Of a DNA stretch of 59,166 nucleotides, positions 21,731 through 30,784 are shown one piece after another. The stretch is from a virus, in the IMG/VR virus record IMGVR_UViG_3300046516_000810, positions 1-59,166 of that record; one strand, 5' to 3'. Numbering within the stretch: position 1 is the first letter of the stretch; the number at the start of each line of letters is the position of its first letter. Below the pieces are notes generated by a model, which ran no database searches, had not been told where the DNA came from, and saw only the letters and a list, made by a program, of their open reading frames with translations. The position numbers and the translations under genes were made by a program.

Positions 21731-22054
21731 ATGACCGAGATTGGCATGGAAGACGAAATAGCTGCGGCGAACGCGCTGCTCGATCGTATTGCTCCGATAT
21801 TGCAAGGTGGCGATCCTGACGTTGTCGGCATCGTTCTCGCCGTTCTCGTCGCGAGGGGGATTGCCGGCTTTCAGTTGTCGGCGGGCACCCCAACAGACAT
21901 CGTAAGCCTGCAAACTAAAATGCTGCTTCAACATATCGATTCCGTAAACCTGTTCATTCCCATAGAAGCCAAAGCCCTCGATGACGCCCTGGCGCGTGGC
22001 GAGATCACAAGCGACAGAATCAAGACGGCCGATAAGTCGGGGCGATTCAAGTGA
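21731..22054 (+). CDS. Hypothetical protein, 107 aa; paralogue of 23655-23918
   Basis: ATG 21731 follows TTGGAGGTGTCCCCG. ANALLDRIAPILQGGDPDVV, VLAVLVARGIAGFQ and DSVNLFIPIEAK align with AIELVDKIAPLLAGYPPHVQ, VLADLMAMWLAGHQ and DLVPVN of the minus-strand protein at 23655. This small family recurs in rhizobial prophages; the function is unknown. The stop overlaps the next GTG. Confidence 0.65.
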   Translation: MTEIGMEDEIAAANALLDRIAPILQGGDPDVVGIVLAVLVARGIAGFQLSAGTPTDIVSLQTKMLLQHIDSVNLFIPIEAKALDDALARGEITSDRIKTADKSGRFK

Positions 22055-22635
22055 CAGAGCGCACGCTCTACGACGCTGATCGCAAGGGGCCGCGGCGTTG
22101 CGGCGATTGTCAATTGTGCTGCAAGCTGCTGCCGGTGCGTTCGCTGGCAAAGACGGCGAACGAGCGTTGCAAGCATCAGAAAGTCGGCAAGGGCTGCGCG
22201 GTCTATCGACAGTCAGCCTTTCCACGTGAATGCCATTTCTGGTCCTGCCGCTGGCTCCTGCATGAGCCGGGCACCGAGAGCCTGCGGCGTCCCGATCGTG
22301 CCCACTATTGCATCGACATGATGCCGGATTTCGTCACGCTCGTAGACAACGCGACCGGCGCGCGAACCGAGATCGAGGTCGTGCAGATATGGTGCGACCC
22401 TGGATTTCGGGATGCTCATCGTGATCCGGCGCTGCGCGCGTTCCTCGAAGCCAAGCGGATGCCGGGGCTCGTGCGCTTTAGCACCACCGACGCGCTGCAT
22501 CTGATGCCGCCATCCTGTAGCGACGACAGACAATGGCATGAGGTCACCGGCGCCATGCGGGAGACAACGCACACGCCGGCTCAGATAGCGTCCGCGATCG
22601 GAGTGCAAATAGTGGTTTTGGGGGAGCAGCCATGA
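22051..22635 (+). CDS. YkgJ-like Cys-cluster protein, 194 aa
   Basis: RRCGDCQLCCKLLPV, then C.H....GCAVY and PRECHFWSCRWLL give the CxxCxxCC...C...C...C arrangement of the YkgJ family, thought to bind zinc or an Fe-S cluster. It starts with GTG overlapping the previous stop. The biochemical role of the family is unproven. Confidence 0.7.
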   Translation: MTERTLYDADRKGPRRCGDCQLCCKLLPVRSLAKTANERCKHQKVGKGCAVYRQSAFPRECHFWSCRWLLHEPGTESLRRPDRAHYCIDMMPDFVTLVDNATGARTEIEVVQIWCDPGFRDAHRDPALRAFLEAKRMPGLVRFSTTDALHLMPPSCSDDRQWHEVTGAMRETTHTPAQIASAIGVQIVVLGEQP

Positions 22636-22991
22636 AAGGCACCATGCTGGTCATTGCGCCCGGCGCCGACCCGGTGGCTACAGACTTTGCCGGGCCGCCC
22701 GATCTGCCGGCTTTGCAGAAGGCGGTCGGCGGCTACATTGAGGCCGTGCCCTATTTCAACGCGATCAATTATCGCGGCAAGTGGCGACGTTGCGTGGCGT
22801 TCTGCGACGAGGACGGCAAGCGCAAGCAACTGCCCTACAACGCGCTCGCCCATCTGTGCTGGGACGCTGCCTTGCGCCAGCTACCGCAGTTCAAGAAACA
22901 GCCGGCGGGCGACCGCCCGTCCAGCCCGGATTATCTCGTCGGGCCGGTGGTGGTCCTGTTTGGCGACGACGAATGGATGGCCGAGCTATGA
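22632..22991 (+). CDS. DUF3846-like protein, 119 aa
   Basis: LPALQKAVGGYIEAVPYFN, then VAFCDEDGKRKQLPYNALAH, is the conserved order of DUF3846-like phage proteins (L...VGG.IE......DE.GK...LP.N..A). The start and stop overlap both neighbours as ATGA. Confidence 0.65.
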   Translation: MKGTMLVIAPGADPVATDFAGPPDLPALQKAVGGYIEAVPYFNAINYRGKWRRCVAFCDEDGKRKQLPYNALAHLCWDAALRQLPQFKKQPAGDRPSSPDYLVGPVVVLFGDDEWMAEL

Positions 22992-23431
22992 GCGTGCTGA
23001 TCATCGGCGTGAAGGAGCAAGACGCCATCAAGGCCGCGCTGGCGCGTGCGCGCAAGAAGGTGATCCCGTTCGATGTGCTCGCCGCCACCGCGATCGACCA
23101 ATCAACCGGCGTCGTCACGCTGGAGGAACGCCGCAAAGGCCCGCGTGGCGATTTCCATCGGCCGATCTCGGAGCAAGTCCTGTTGCCGATCGGCTACCGG
23201 CTTGCGATCAGCTACGAGGAACAGCCGGCGGGCTTGTGCCTGCACCTGTCGATGTCCGTGGACAATAAACCGGGCGCGGCGCCGCACCCCACCAAATTTG
23301 CTGCCGTGCTGCGTGCCTGCGGCATCAAGGAGCCCGGCCGCACGTGGATCGAGGAATTCACCATCGACGGCAAGCCCGGTGGCTTGGCGGTCAATGCCGT
23401 GTTCTTGGTCGAGCCGCGAGCGATGCAATGA
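22988..23431 (+). CDS. Hypothetical protein, 147 aa
   Basis: MSVLIIGVKEQDAIKAALARARKKVIPFDVL begins an alpha/beta protein with LEERRKGPRGDFHRP, a positively charged stretch. It is coupled to the DUF3846-like gene by ATGA. No family is recognised; it recurs in phages of this group as judged by its operon neighbours. Confidence 0.6.
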   Translation: MSVLIIGVKEQDAIKAALARARKKVIPFDVLAATAIDQSTGVVTLEERRKGPRGDFHRPISEQVLLPIGYRLAISYEEQPAGLCLHLSMSVDNKPGAAPHPTKFAAVLRACGIKEPGRTWIEEFTIDGKPGGLAVNAVFLVEPRAMQ

Positions 23432-23446
23432 ACCGAGGAATGACCA

Positions 23447-23695
23447 ATGGCATTTGGACCGGGCAAATACGATGACATCACTAGCCGCGTGCGGGCCGAA
23501 GTCGGCATCACCGATCAGACCGGCGGCGGCGTGCTGGTGATCGTCCTGGGCGGCGATCGTGGCGACGGCTTCTCCTGTCAGGCCGACGCCGCCACCACGC
23601 TGGCGATCCCCGACATTCTGGAGAACGTCAGCAAGCAAATTCGCCGGGACACCCTTATTGCTTCTGCGCCCGCTCCAGCAACCTCGCGACGTTGA
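23447..23695 (+). CDS. Hypothetical protein, 82 aa
   Basis: MAFGPGKYDDITSRVRAEVGITDQTGGGVLVIVLGGDRGDGFSCQ is a short beta-rich pattern. Its end overlaps the convergent gene at 23655 by about 40 bases. GAGGAATGACCA precedes the ATG. No family is recognised. Confidence 0.6.
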   Translation: MAFGPGKYDDITSRVRAEVGITDQTGGGVLVIVLGGDRGDGFSCQADAATTLAIPDILENVSKQIRRDTLIASAPAPATSRR

Positions 23696-23918
23696 CCGGG
23701 ACGAGATCGAGCACCGTCTTGCACCATAGACCAAACAACTGCTTGCGCAGTTTTTTCACGTCATCGCTTTCGTGATTCGCAAAATCCTGATGGCCGGCGA
23801 GCCACATCGCCATGAGATCGGCCAGCACCGCGCTCTGCACGTGCGGCGGATAGCCGGCCAGCAGCGGCGCGATCTTATCGACCAGCTCGATGGCGGTGTC
23901 CGCTTGCTCGCTGCTCAT
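23655..23918 (-). CDS. Hypothetical protein, 87 aa; paralogue of 21731-22054
   Basis: The short helical protein shares its core with the 107-aa protein on the other strand (IAPLLAG..., VLADLMAMWLAGHQ, PVNVARLLE). It overlaps the LuxR-type regulator stop (ATGA), so both are made from one leftward transcript beside the lysogeny-control region. It may be a small effector of the regulator; this is inference. Confidence 0.65.
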   Translation of the reverse strand: MSSEQADTAIELVDKIAPLLAGYPPHVQSAVLADLMAMWLAGHQDFANHESDDVKKLRKQLFGLWCKTVLDLVPVNVARLLERAQKQ

Positions 23919-24172
23919 CGCAGCAGTCCCTCGCGCATCGCGATGGCGACCGCGTGGGCGCGATCCTTGGCGCCGAGTTTCAGGAGAATCACGCGAACAT
24001 AGCCGCGGACAGTGTTCTTGCTGACCTTCAACCGCAGGCCAATTTCGTCCGTGGCGAGGCCCTGAGCGATCAGGCGCAGGACTTCCAACTGTCGATCCGT
24101 CAATGGCCGGCGGCGCCCTTCTTGCACAAATGGTGGTTTTGCCACGCCGCTTTCTTCTTGCCTTACGTACAT
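23915..24172 (-). CDS. LuxR/FixJ-type HTH regulator, 85 aa
   Basis: LTDRQLEVLRLIAQGLATDEIGLRLKVSKNTVRGYVRVILLKLGAKDRAHAV is a complete LuxR-family DNA-binding domain with no receiver or sensor domain. ATG 24172 has GGAGA seven bases upstream. It is divergent from the XRE repressor gene across a 314-base control region. It probably takes part in the lysis-lysogeny decision. Confidence 0.8.
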   Translation of the reverse strand: MYVRQEESGVAKPPFVQEGRRRPLTDRQLEVLRLIAQGLATDEIGLRLKVSKNTVRGYVRVILLKLGAKDRAHAVAIAMREGLLR

Positions 24173-24486
24173 GAACCGATCTCCCTGTATTCTGTACCCT
24201 CCGAATGGACCGCTGCAATATGTTGCTTTGCGACCATATCCAATTGGAGTACTGCACAATAATGTGATCGGCAGCGGTCTTCCACAAGTGGTCGGGCGTC
24301 CCGAGGCGATCCACCGCTATGGGTTGTGGCCAGGATAATCTGTCGCAGGCACCGCAATACCATGCCCTGAAACTGTGCAATGCAACCCCTGGACGGCCGT
24401 GAATAGCGGGGAAAGTATTTCGACATGGGCAGCCCTTTCCGCGGCGCCCGAGAAATCAACTGAGGCAAAATGGGAGTGGAACAATC
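24173..24486. promoter_or_regulatory. Divergent control region between LuxR and XRE regulators
   Basis: A leftward promoter candidate has TTGGAT (read on the minus strand, 24243-24238), a 17-base spacer and TATTGC (24220-24215). It overlaps CCAATTGG, a short palindrome. The XRE gene has GGGAGTGGAACAATC before its ATG. No clear rightward promoter was picked. No other gene is seen in the gap. Confidence 0.4.
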
Positions 24487-24828
24487 ATGACTGTGACACC
24501 AGAAGACCGTGACATCGGCAGGCGCATCCGACAAATCCGCACGAGCCGTGCCATGTCGCAAGATGAGCTTGGTCAGAAGATCGGTGAGAGCCGGGACATC
24601 ATCAAAAACCTTGAAAGCGGTCGCACGGCACTAAAGGGGCTGCGCGCGAAGCGCATAGCCGAGGTCTTGTTTGTCGCTGTCGATGATCTGTACGCTCCTA
24701 CAACCGCGCCGGTGCCACGGGCAGGAATGCGGAAGAAGTTTCGCGTGGAAGACTACCAACCTCTAGACCTTGTCTTGTTCGAAGCGAAGTGGCGCGCTCA
24801 AGCGGAACCTGATGAGATCGCAGCATGA
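24487..24828 (+). CDS. XRE-family repressor-like HTH protein, 113 aa
   Basis: IGRRIRQIRTSRAMSQDELGQKIGESRDIIKNLESGRTAL is a canonical XRE helix-turn-helix followed by a short C-terminal region (KKFRVEDYQPLDLVLFEAKW). Length and position suggest the CI- or C1-type regulator of this phage. There is no peptidase-like domain, so induction would not use RecA self-cleavage. Confidence 0.8.
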   Translation: MTVTPEDRDIGRRIRQIRTSRAMSQDELGQKIGESRDIIKNLESGRTALKGLRAKRIAEVLFVAVDDLYAPTTAPVPRAGMRKKFRVEDYQPLDLVLFEAKWRAQAEPDEIAA

Positions 24829-25343
24829 AAAGCTACCACGGACACCGGAACAATCCCGGCGGCTGCGTCGTGCGCGTGATCGAGACGGATGGGATCGAGC
24901 TGGTCAAGAGCGGCCTGCTCGATCCGCGGCTCGATCTGTCCAATCATTCGCCCACCGGCTTTGAATGGGGCTATGGCGGCAGCGGCCCGGCGCAGCTCGC
25001 GCTCGCGATCCTGGCCGACGCCTTGGGCGATGCGAGGGCCGCCCTGGCGCTGCACCAGGGCTTCAAGTTCAAGGTGATCGCCGCGCTCGACCGCAACAAA
25101 TCGTGGGAGCTGTACCTGCCGGACGTGCTCAAGGCCGCCGTCGAGGTCGCGGAACCGTGCGCGCTGCTGCGCGATGCCGGCCGGATATTCCGCATCTGCG
25201 GTGACTGCGGGCGCTTCCTGCAAAGCCGCGGCATGGCGAACGCGGACGAAGCCGGCGTGCTCGACATCGCGCCCGGCTACACCGCCGAGCAAGTGGGCGC
25301 CGCCGCCAAGGCGCACCACGGCAAGAAAGAGGGCTTGACATGA
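24825..25343 (+). CDS. DUF6166-like protein, 172 aa
   Basis: LLDPRLDLSNHSPTGFEWGYGGSGPAQLALAIL is the hallmark of DUF6166 (GFEWGYGGSGPAQLALAIL), found in many phages and bacteria. FRICGDCGRFL gives a CxxC pair. The function is unknown. It overlaps the XRE stop (ATGA), so it may be expressed in lysogens. Confidence 0.7.
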   Translation: MKSYHGHRNNPGGCVVRVIETDGIELVKSGLLDPRLDLSNHSPTGFEWGYGGSGPAQLALAILADALGDARAALALHQGFKFKVIAALDRNKSWELYLPDVLKAAVEVAEPCALLRDAGRIFRICGDCGRFLQSRGMANADEAGVLDIAPGYTAEQVGAAAKAHHGKKEGLT

Positions 25344-25576
25344 CTGACACGCCCCCAATCAACATTATCGACCTCAAACGGTTGCGGGCCGAACGCGATG
25401 ACCTGATGAAGGCCAACGCGCTGTTGCACGCGCTTATCGGCAACCGCGAGGTCGAGATCGTGCGGCTGCGAGCGGCGCTCAAGGAAATCCAGGATAATGG
25501 CTATCGCGCCGCTTTATGCCATGCGGTAGCAAAAACCGCCCTGGAGCAAATCCCCATGACCCCTGGCTCTGTTTGA
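25340..25576 (+). CDS. Small coiled-coil protein, 78 aa
   Basis: LKRLRAERDDLMKANALLHALIGNREVEIVRLRAALKEIQD is a single leucine-rich coiled coil. It is the last gene of the rightward block and overlaps the previous stop (ATGA). Confidence 0.6.
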   Translation: MTDTPPINIIDLKRLRAERDDLMKANALLHALIGNREVEIVRLRAALKEIQDNGYRAALCHAVAKTALEQIPMTPGSV

Positions 25577-25643
25577 GCTTGTCAAAAAAGACCCCGCCTT
25601 GCGTTGGCGGTGTGTGAAGGTGGGTTGGGTTTGAACAATCAAC

Positions 25644-25663
25644 GCCGCGGAACCTGCCGCGGC
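25644..25663. terminator. Hairpin between convergent blocks
   Basis: GCCGCGG (25644-25650), loop AACCTG, CCGCGGC (25657-25663), between the end of the rightward block and the end of the late leftward operon. A weaker CCGCC/GGCGG stem lies about 40 bases to its left. No T-run is present. Confidence 0.45.
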
Positions 25664-25671
25664 CGGCAAAG

Positions 25672-25908
25672 TCACCGGTAGTTCAGGTGAAGCTGCGGAA
25701 TACCTGGGCCGAAGCCGAATAGACCGGAGAGCCAGACCAGAACGGCAATGATGCAGATCAAACCGACGATGATCTTGCCCCACTTGTAGACCTCCGGGTC
25801 TATCGTCCAGCCCATGAAGCCACGGATCAGCCACACGATGCAGAACGCGACGAAGATGACGATTGCGATGTAGAGCAACAGATAGGCGAAGCTGATCAGA
25901 ATGCTCAT
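25672..25908 (-). CDS. Two-helix membrane protein, holin candidate, 78 aa
   Basis: Two membrane segments are clear: LISFAYLLLYIAIVIFVAFCIVWLI and KIIVGLICIIAVLVWLSGLFGF, with a charged linker (RGFMGWTIDPEVYKWG). Small two-helix proteins at the end of a late operon are often class II holins. ATG 25908 has GGAGG six bases upstream; the ATG at 25914 lies too close to it. Confidence 0.55.
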   Translation of the reverse strand: MSILISFAYLLLYIAIVIFVAFCIVWLIRGFMGWTIDPEVYKWGKIIVGLICIIAVLVWLSGLFGFGPGIPQLHLNYR

Positions 25909-25918
25909 GTGCATCCTC

Positions 25919-26194
25919 CTACGGGTTGATGTTTAATTTTTTGGTCATCACATCGACAATGCGGTTGAGCGATTCCTTGTTGTCCCTGGTCTGAGCCTCC
26001 AGCACCGTCAGGCGATTGTTGATCTCCTGAAGATGCGGTGAGCCGCGGACCTCCAGCGTCGTGACCCGTGTTTCCAGCCGCACCATGTACGCCGTCATGC
26101 TGAGAACCGCGGCGCCGACAGCGATGCCTTGCGCGATGAGAAAGACGACGAGCGTGTGGTTTTCCGAAAACCACGATTTCACCGATGTCATCAT
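25919..26194 (-). CDS. Membrane protein with coiled coil, 91 aa
   Basis: One membrane segment (LVVFLIAQGIAVGAAVLSMTAYM, residues 12-34) is followed by a coiled coil (RLETRVTTLEVRG..., INNRLTVLEAQTRDNKESLNRIVDVM). This layout fits an inner-membrane spanin or an antiholin partner. The start ATGATG overlaps the upstream stop. Confidence 0.55.
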   Translation of the reverse strand: MMTSVKSWFSENHTLVVFLIAQGIAVGAAVLSMTAYMVRLETRVTTLEVRGSPHLQEINNRLTVLEAQTRDNKESLNRIVDVMTKKLNINP

Positions 26195-26328
26195 GGGTAC
26201 ATCGCCTCCAGCGTATGCACCGCCCAGATCCCGCCCGCGAGGAACAGCACAAAGCCGACGATCAGGATCAAGTCCCAAGCGGCTGCACGACACTGACTGC
26301 CAAAGGCTTTGCGGCTCTCGCGCGTCAT
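26191..26328 (-). CDS. Short single-helix membrane protein, 45 aa
   Basis: This gene fits exactly between two neighbours, with ATGA overlaps on both sides. It encodes a basic N-terminus ([12 protein letters not shown]), a membrane helix ([20 protein letters not shown]) and a short tail (HTLEAMYP). Length and placement resemble small lysis or holin-type proteins. It is short enough to be missed by automatic calling. Confidence 0.65.
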   Translation of the reverse strand: MTRESRKAFGSQCRAAAWDLILIVGFVLFLAGGIWAVHTLEAMYP

Positions 26329-26606
26329 GGCGGCGGCTTCGCCATCTTCGTGATGAAGTCCACGAGCGTCAGCGGCGGTGCGCCCTCGATCGCGCGCAGC
26401 CGGTTCTCGTGGTCATAGAGCACGGTGCTTTCCGGCTGCGGCTCTGGCGCCACCGGCTCGGGCGGCACGTAGGGATCTGGAACGCCGCCGTCCGCGAGCC
26501 ATGTTTGGTACTCGATCCAATCACGATTGGCCGGGTCGTTGGGAATGCACGCGCCGTCCGAAGTGCGGATAACAACATCGGTGCTTGTTAGTTGATAGTC
26601 TGCCAT
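26325..26606 (-). CDS. Tail-fibre accessory-like protein, 93 aa
   Basis: [38 protein letters not shown] matches the D.V.R..DGA.IP.DP.N.D...Y..W...G pattern of short proteins found after phage fibre or spike genes. The Pro-rich segment ([15 protein letters not shown]) may link modules. It is probably a chaperone or adaptor of the adjacent spike. Confidence 0.6.
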   Translation of the reverse strand: MADYQLTSTDVVIRTSDGACIPNDPANRDWIEYQTWLADGGVPDPYVPPEPVAPEPQPESTVLYDHENRLRAIEGAPPLTLVDFITKMAKPPP

Positions 26607-26607
26607 C

Positions 26608-28881
26608 TCAAAGCCTCGCGTCGGCGGCCCAATGCGCCTGCATGTTGAGGTACGAACTAGAACCAGCAGTAGTGGAATGGAACGTGAAAGCGGCCTGCCC
26701 TAAATAAGAAATACTGGCAGCAACGTCTCCTCCTGCCATGCCGTCGTATACTTTGCCCGCCGCACCAGAAACACCAGAGAACATAGTTACCGTTGGGTTG
26801 GCTCGCATCGCAGGAGTCAATTCGATTGTTCGATAGCAATCATGGCTGGCGGCAGACAGACCATCTTGGTAGAACAATCGTATATTTCCGGCTGATGCAG
26901 TGCCGGGATTTGTCCCTGGCTCGAAACTTTTTTGATAATAGCGGCGGCAGAGCGCCAGCGCCTGATCAGGCGTCGGCATGCAAAATGGCGACATAGCTGC
27001 ACTTGGCGCCTCGTTGCCAGCCAAAAAAATCACACCGGTTAGCCGAAACCCATTCCCCGAGGCTGCGAGTAGATTTGTCTGTCCTGGCACACCGAGAAAA
27101 TTTCCGCTATTCCAACTATTCGCTGACGGAGCGACGTAATTCGCCCCGGTGGCAACGCAAAAATCAACGCTTCCCCAAAGAGTATTGTCGCTGCTCCACG
27201 TCCCGGTCGTTGCGCCGGGGATTGTGATCGTTTTGTATTCCAGAGCACTTGCCACGTTCTGCGTGTAGGACGCAACGTAACTTAGATTGAATGAAGGATT
27301 GCGCACAGCAACGGAATACGTTCCGGCCACTGTATGACAAGTCCAGAAGCCTATAGTAAGCGGTCGCGCACCTGCTGTACCCCATGACAATCTGGCGACG
27401 CGATTGCCCTCAAGTCTCTGACTGACGGCCAACCAATCAGTTGCGCTCAGCGTTGGTTGCGCGGTCCCCACCCCAAGCCCAAGCCAATTCGGAAAGCCAG
27501 GAACCAATGGGCTCGACTGTTGTGATGCACTTACAGTACCGCCGCCGCCAAGCGTTAAGCCCAACACCCATCCGTCAACGATGTAGCCGTTGTTGGTAGA
27601 CGTTGCGACTCCCGTTTTCTCTTGATTGATTTCAAACCCACCATTGATCTGCAATCCGGTAGATGCCACCCCGTTTGACGGCGCGGCGAGAGTGTTGTTA
27701 GAAATTGCGACTGTGTAGCTGCCAGCCATGACGGTGCAGCCGCTGAAAATGACCGGCCCGGCCGTTCCGGTAATTTCCACAAGGTACTTCGGCGTCGCAA
27801 CGCCGGAATTTGGCGTCAGGAATTTGCAGCCGAGAAACGCGACATTGGCGCGGCTCGAAGCCAGCACATGAGAGTAGCTGCCGCTTGCCTGTTGCGAGTT
27901 GTCCTGAAACATGCAGCCGAAGAATTGAACGGGATAGTCGCCACTGTTGGCACCACCGGAGATTTTGACGCCTTGCTGCCCGCAACCGTTAAAGACGCAC
28001 TCATGGAAACCCATATAGCCGTAGGTGCCCTGGATGTTGAAAGCAGAGGCTTGTGATGCCGTCCCATTGTGGAAGAAATCACAGCCGAAGAATTTTGCCG
28101 AGAAAACATTGTTGAAGACAACGACATCTTGCGTGTTTGTCAGCGGGCAACCGATTGCGCACTGAACAAAGCTATGGTCGCCGTTGTTCTGAAAGTTCAG
28201 GAGATTGCTGTTGGAGTAGAGTCCATTGACGCGCTGAAAGTAGCCGAAGTTGCGTTGGTTGCCGCAATAGAGTCCGTATTGCGGCGACCCGTCGAGAAAA
28301 ACATCTTCGAGCCACGGTGCGTATCCGTACAGCGATCCGCCAGGGCCATCTGGACAATAAATTGAATGACCTGTCGTTGCGGTGCCGGGCGTGCCATCGA
28401 AGCCAAGCCCGGTGATGCGCGTCTGCGCCGCTCGCGCAGCGGTCGCGCTTTGATCAATGAAGCTGATCGTCAACAGATGACCATTGACGTTTGGAGGTCG
28501 CTTGATGATCGAGCTACGACTGCCATCTCCGATAAGCGATGGGTTGTGCGTGGCCAAGCCTGTTGACGGATTGGTTATCGGCGTGATGACAAGACCAACC
28601 GCAATGTAGACACCGGCGGGGAAATAGACGGCAGCATTTGTTGGTCCAGCCGCGTTGATTGCGGCCTGTATTGCAGCGGTGTCGTTGGTGACGCCGTTAC
28701 CCGTTGCGCCATATGCCTGCACGTTGAACAAACTACCAAGGCCATAAGATGCACCAGACACCGGGCCGCCAACCGTTGTCCACTTCACGCCGTCCCAGGT
28801 GTAGACCGGCGCACCGGAAACGGGCGGCTGCGGATATTTCTGGCCGACAGTCGGTGCGTTGGGGAAATCAAGCATGATCAA
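26608..28881 (-). CDS. Tail spike with pectate-lyase-like beta-helix, 757 aa
   Basis: [27 protein letters not shown] (from about residue 50) is the start of the Pectate_lyase_3/tailspike beta-helix, followed by many beta-strand repeats with N/G turns. The final 300 residues hold a separate domain ([23 protein letters not shown]..., [14 protein letters not shown]) that is shared with the neighbouring fibre protein. It probably binds and cleaves a surface polysaccharide. Confidence 0.75.
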   Translation of the reverse strand: MIMLDFPNAPTVGQKYPQPPVSGAPVYTWDGVKWTTVGGPVSGASYGLGSLFNVQAYGATGNGVTNDTAAIQAAINAAGPTNAAVYFPAGVYIAVGLVITPITNPSTGLATHNPSLIGDGSRSSIIKRPPNVNGHLLTISFIDQSATAARAAQTRITGLGFDGTPGTATTGHSIYCPDGPGGSLYGYAPWLEDVFLDGSPQYGLYCGNQRNFGYFQRVNGLYSNSNLLNFQNNGDHSFVQCAIGCPLTNTQDVVVFNNVFSAKFFGCDFFHNGTASQASAFNIQGTYGYMGFHECVFNGCGQQGVKISGGANSGDYPVQFFGCMFQDNSQQASGSYSHVLASSRANVAFLGCKFLTPNSGVATPKYLVEITGTAGPVIFSGCTVMAGSYTVAISNNTLAAPSNGVASTGLQINGGFEINQEKTGVATSTNNGYIVDGWVLGLTLGGGGTVSASQQSSPLVPGFPNWLGLGVGTAQPTLSATDWLAVSQRLEGNRVARLSWGTAGARPLTIGFWTCHTVAGTYSVAVRNPSFNLSYVASYTQNVASALEYKTITIPGATTGTWSSDNTLWGSVDFCVATGANYVAPSANSWNSGNFLGVPGQTNLLAASGNGFRLTGVIFLAGNEAPSAAMSPFCMPTPDQALALCRRYYQKSFEPGTNPGTASAGNIRLFYQDGLSAASHDCYRTIELTPAMRANPTVTMFSGVSGAAGKVYDGMAGGDVAASISYLGQAAFTFHSTTAGSSSYLNMQAHWAADARL

Positions 28882-30362
28882 AGCCTCGCGTCCAATTGTA
28901 GATCGAAGCTATAGCCTGTGTTCAGCGTCAACGGGGCGCCTGAGAAGATGACCCCACTCAGTCGATCTGGCGTAAGCACGCTGGTTGCGGTCAAAGTTGC
29001 TGCAAGGTAAGCACCGTTGAAATCATTTCTGACCTGATTTTGCACGCCATTACACCATATCGAAAGAGTCGGTTGCGCGCGCATTGGGTCGAACTTCCAC
29101 GAGCCGAAGATGGCGTTAGTCCCCACCGTATAGGTGTTGCCCATAAGCGAGCCACTTCCCCCGCCTTTCGGCACCTGACTGTTCGTGCATTGCCAGTAGC
29201 GACGGCAAAGCAAAAGTTCCTGATCGTAGGGCCGCATGATGAAAGGCGCGCGCGCGGCGGATGGCGCTTCGAGGCCGGGCAGCACCACCACTCCGGTCAA
29301 GCGGAAAACATCCGTTGTCGCCGCAATGGCATTCACTTGTCCTGGCGCGGCAAAATAGTTCCCGGCGGTCCACACGTTCGCCGCTGGTGCCGTAGCTGCT
29401 GTTCCACCCGCCATCGCGAAGTCGAGAAGTATCCCTATATTGTTATCCCACTTCCACGTCCCGGCGGTGTCTCCTGGGATCGTGACAGTCTTGTATTCAT
29501 AGATGTCCGAAGCGTTCTGCGTGTAGGTCGTGCAATAGGAGCGCGTGCCGTTGATATTTCGAACGGAGCAGCTATAGGTTCCGGTCCTGTGATGTGCGGT
29601 CCAAAATCCAATCGTTATCGGCTGCGCATTCGGTGTGCCCCAGGCCAGCCGGGCAACGCGGAAGCCTTCGATGCGATTTTGAAATTCAACGCTGTCCGCG
29701 GAATTTGTTGATGCCGTATTGATGCCAACCCCAAGGCAATTCTGTATTCCGAAGCTGGCACCACCAATGACAGCCGCATTTGGCCCCACCGTGCCACCCG
29801 CGCTCATATACCAGCCGTCGCAAATGTAGCCGGAAGCTAATGTTGCAGCGAAGCCCTTTTCCTGACTGGCATCAAACGAACCGTTCACCTGCATCCCGCT
29901 GTACGCCAGCGCGTCGAACGGCGCGGCGTAGACGTTCTGCCTGACTTGTTGTTGCTGCGGAGCCGTCAGCGCCTGCGCAACACTCGTCAAATAAGTCGAG
30001 GTGTCAGGCTGCGGGCAAGCAATCACCCACTGTGTCGAGTTGCCGTCGTTGTAGCGCAGATAGAGCAAGCCTGCGGTGGTGTCCCACCACATCGTTCCGT
30101 CAGGCACTCCGGTTGGCGCGGTGGCCGAATAGTAGACCGTGGACACGCCCGCGCCGACCGGCCCCTGCGCGCCGGCCGCGCCCTGCGGACCTTGAATGCC
30201 CTGCGGCCCGACCGGACCTTGCGATCCCGGCGGTCCGCCCGGCCCCTGCGATCCGACAAGCCCAGGAGGTCCGACCGGACCTTGCGGCCCCATCGGTCCA
30301 GGCGGCCCCACCGGGCCTGCGGCTCCGGTCTGCGGCACCAACAATTCAACGGTCATTGTCAT
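28878..30362 (-). CDS. Collagen-like tail fibre with receptor domain, 494 aa
   Basis: Residues 13-72 are uninterrupted G-X-Y triplets ([16 protein letters not shown]), a collagen-like trimerising stalk. The next part ([20 protein letters not shown]...) leads to a domain shared with the spike gene ([35 protein letters not shown]). It overlaps both neighbours by ATGA. It is probably the second receptor-binding fibre. Confidence 0.7.
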   Translation of the reverse strand: MTMTVELLVPQTGAAGPVGPPGPMGPQGPVGPPGLVGSQGPGGPPGSQGPVGPQGIQGPQGAAGAQGPVGAGVSTVYYSATAPTGVPDGTMWWDTTAGLLYLRYNDGNSTQWVIACPQPDTSTYLTSVAQALTAPQQQQVRQNVYAAPFDALAYSGMQVNGSFDASQEKGFAATLASGYICDGWYMSAGGTVGPNAAVIGGASFGIQNCLGVGINTASTNSADSVEFQNRIEGFRVARLAWGTPNAQPITIGFWTAHHRTGTYSCSVRNINGTRSYCTTYTQNASDIYEYKTVTIPGDTAGTWKWDNNIGILLDFAMAGGTAATAPAANVWTAGNYFAAPGQVNAIAATTDVFRLTGVVVLPGLEAPSAARAPFIMRPYDQELLLCRRYWQCTNSQVPKGGGSGSLMGNTYTVGTNAIFGSWKFDPMRAQPTLSIWCNGVQNQVRNDFNGAYLAATLTATSVLTPDRLSGVIFSGAPLTLNTGYSFDLQLDARL

Positions 30363-30784
30363 TTCTTGGCTTCCAGTACGGCGATGCGCGCGGTCAATTC
30401 CTCCACCAGTTTCGCAAGCGAAGGCTCGGCAGCCGCCATCGTTGGCGCACTGAACGTGCCCGTGGCCGGCTCATATAGCTTGCCGCCGAAGTCCGCCTGC
30501 GGGTCGCTGCCGGTGTAGTCGGTGATCTCGAAGACGATATGATTGGGGGGGAACAACATGGTCGCGTCAAACACCGCAGGACCAACAATATATCCGCCCA
30601 TGTCCTCTCGCCAGATCGCCATCAGCTTGACGCTGTCAGCTCCAAAATTCTTGCCGCTGTTGACGTAGTCGTACCAATCAGTTTTATCGCTCTCGCGGCG
30701 AGCAAACAAAGTATTCGGCGGCGCGGCCGGCGGCATTTGCGCGGGCTTATATGGAAGCCACTTTTCATGATCGATGATTTTCAT
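30359..30784 (-). CDS. Tail-associated protein, 141 aa
   Basis: The pattern [51 protein letters not shown], then [22 protein letters not shown] is the type of a small beta-protein found with tail fibres. A coiled-coil end ([19 protein letters not shown]) probably trimerises it. It lies between two collagen-like fibre genes and could be a fibre tip or connector. Confidence 0.55.
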   Translation of the reverse strand: MKIIDHEKWLPYKPAQMPPAAPPNTLFARRESDKTDWYDYVNSGKNFGADSVKLMAIWREDMGGYIVGPAVFDATMLFPPNHIVFEITDYTGSDPQADFGGKLYEPATGTFSAPTMAAAEPSLAKLVEELTARIAVLEAKK

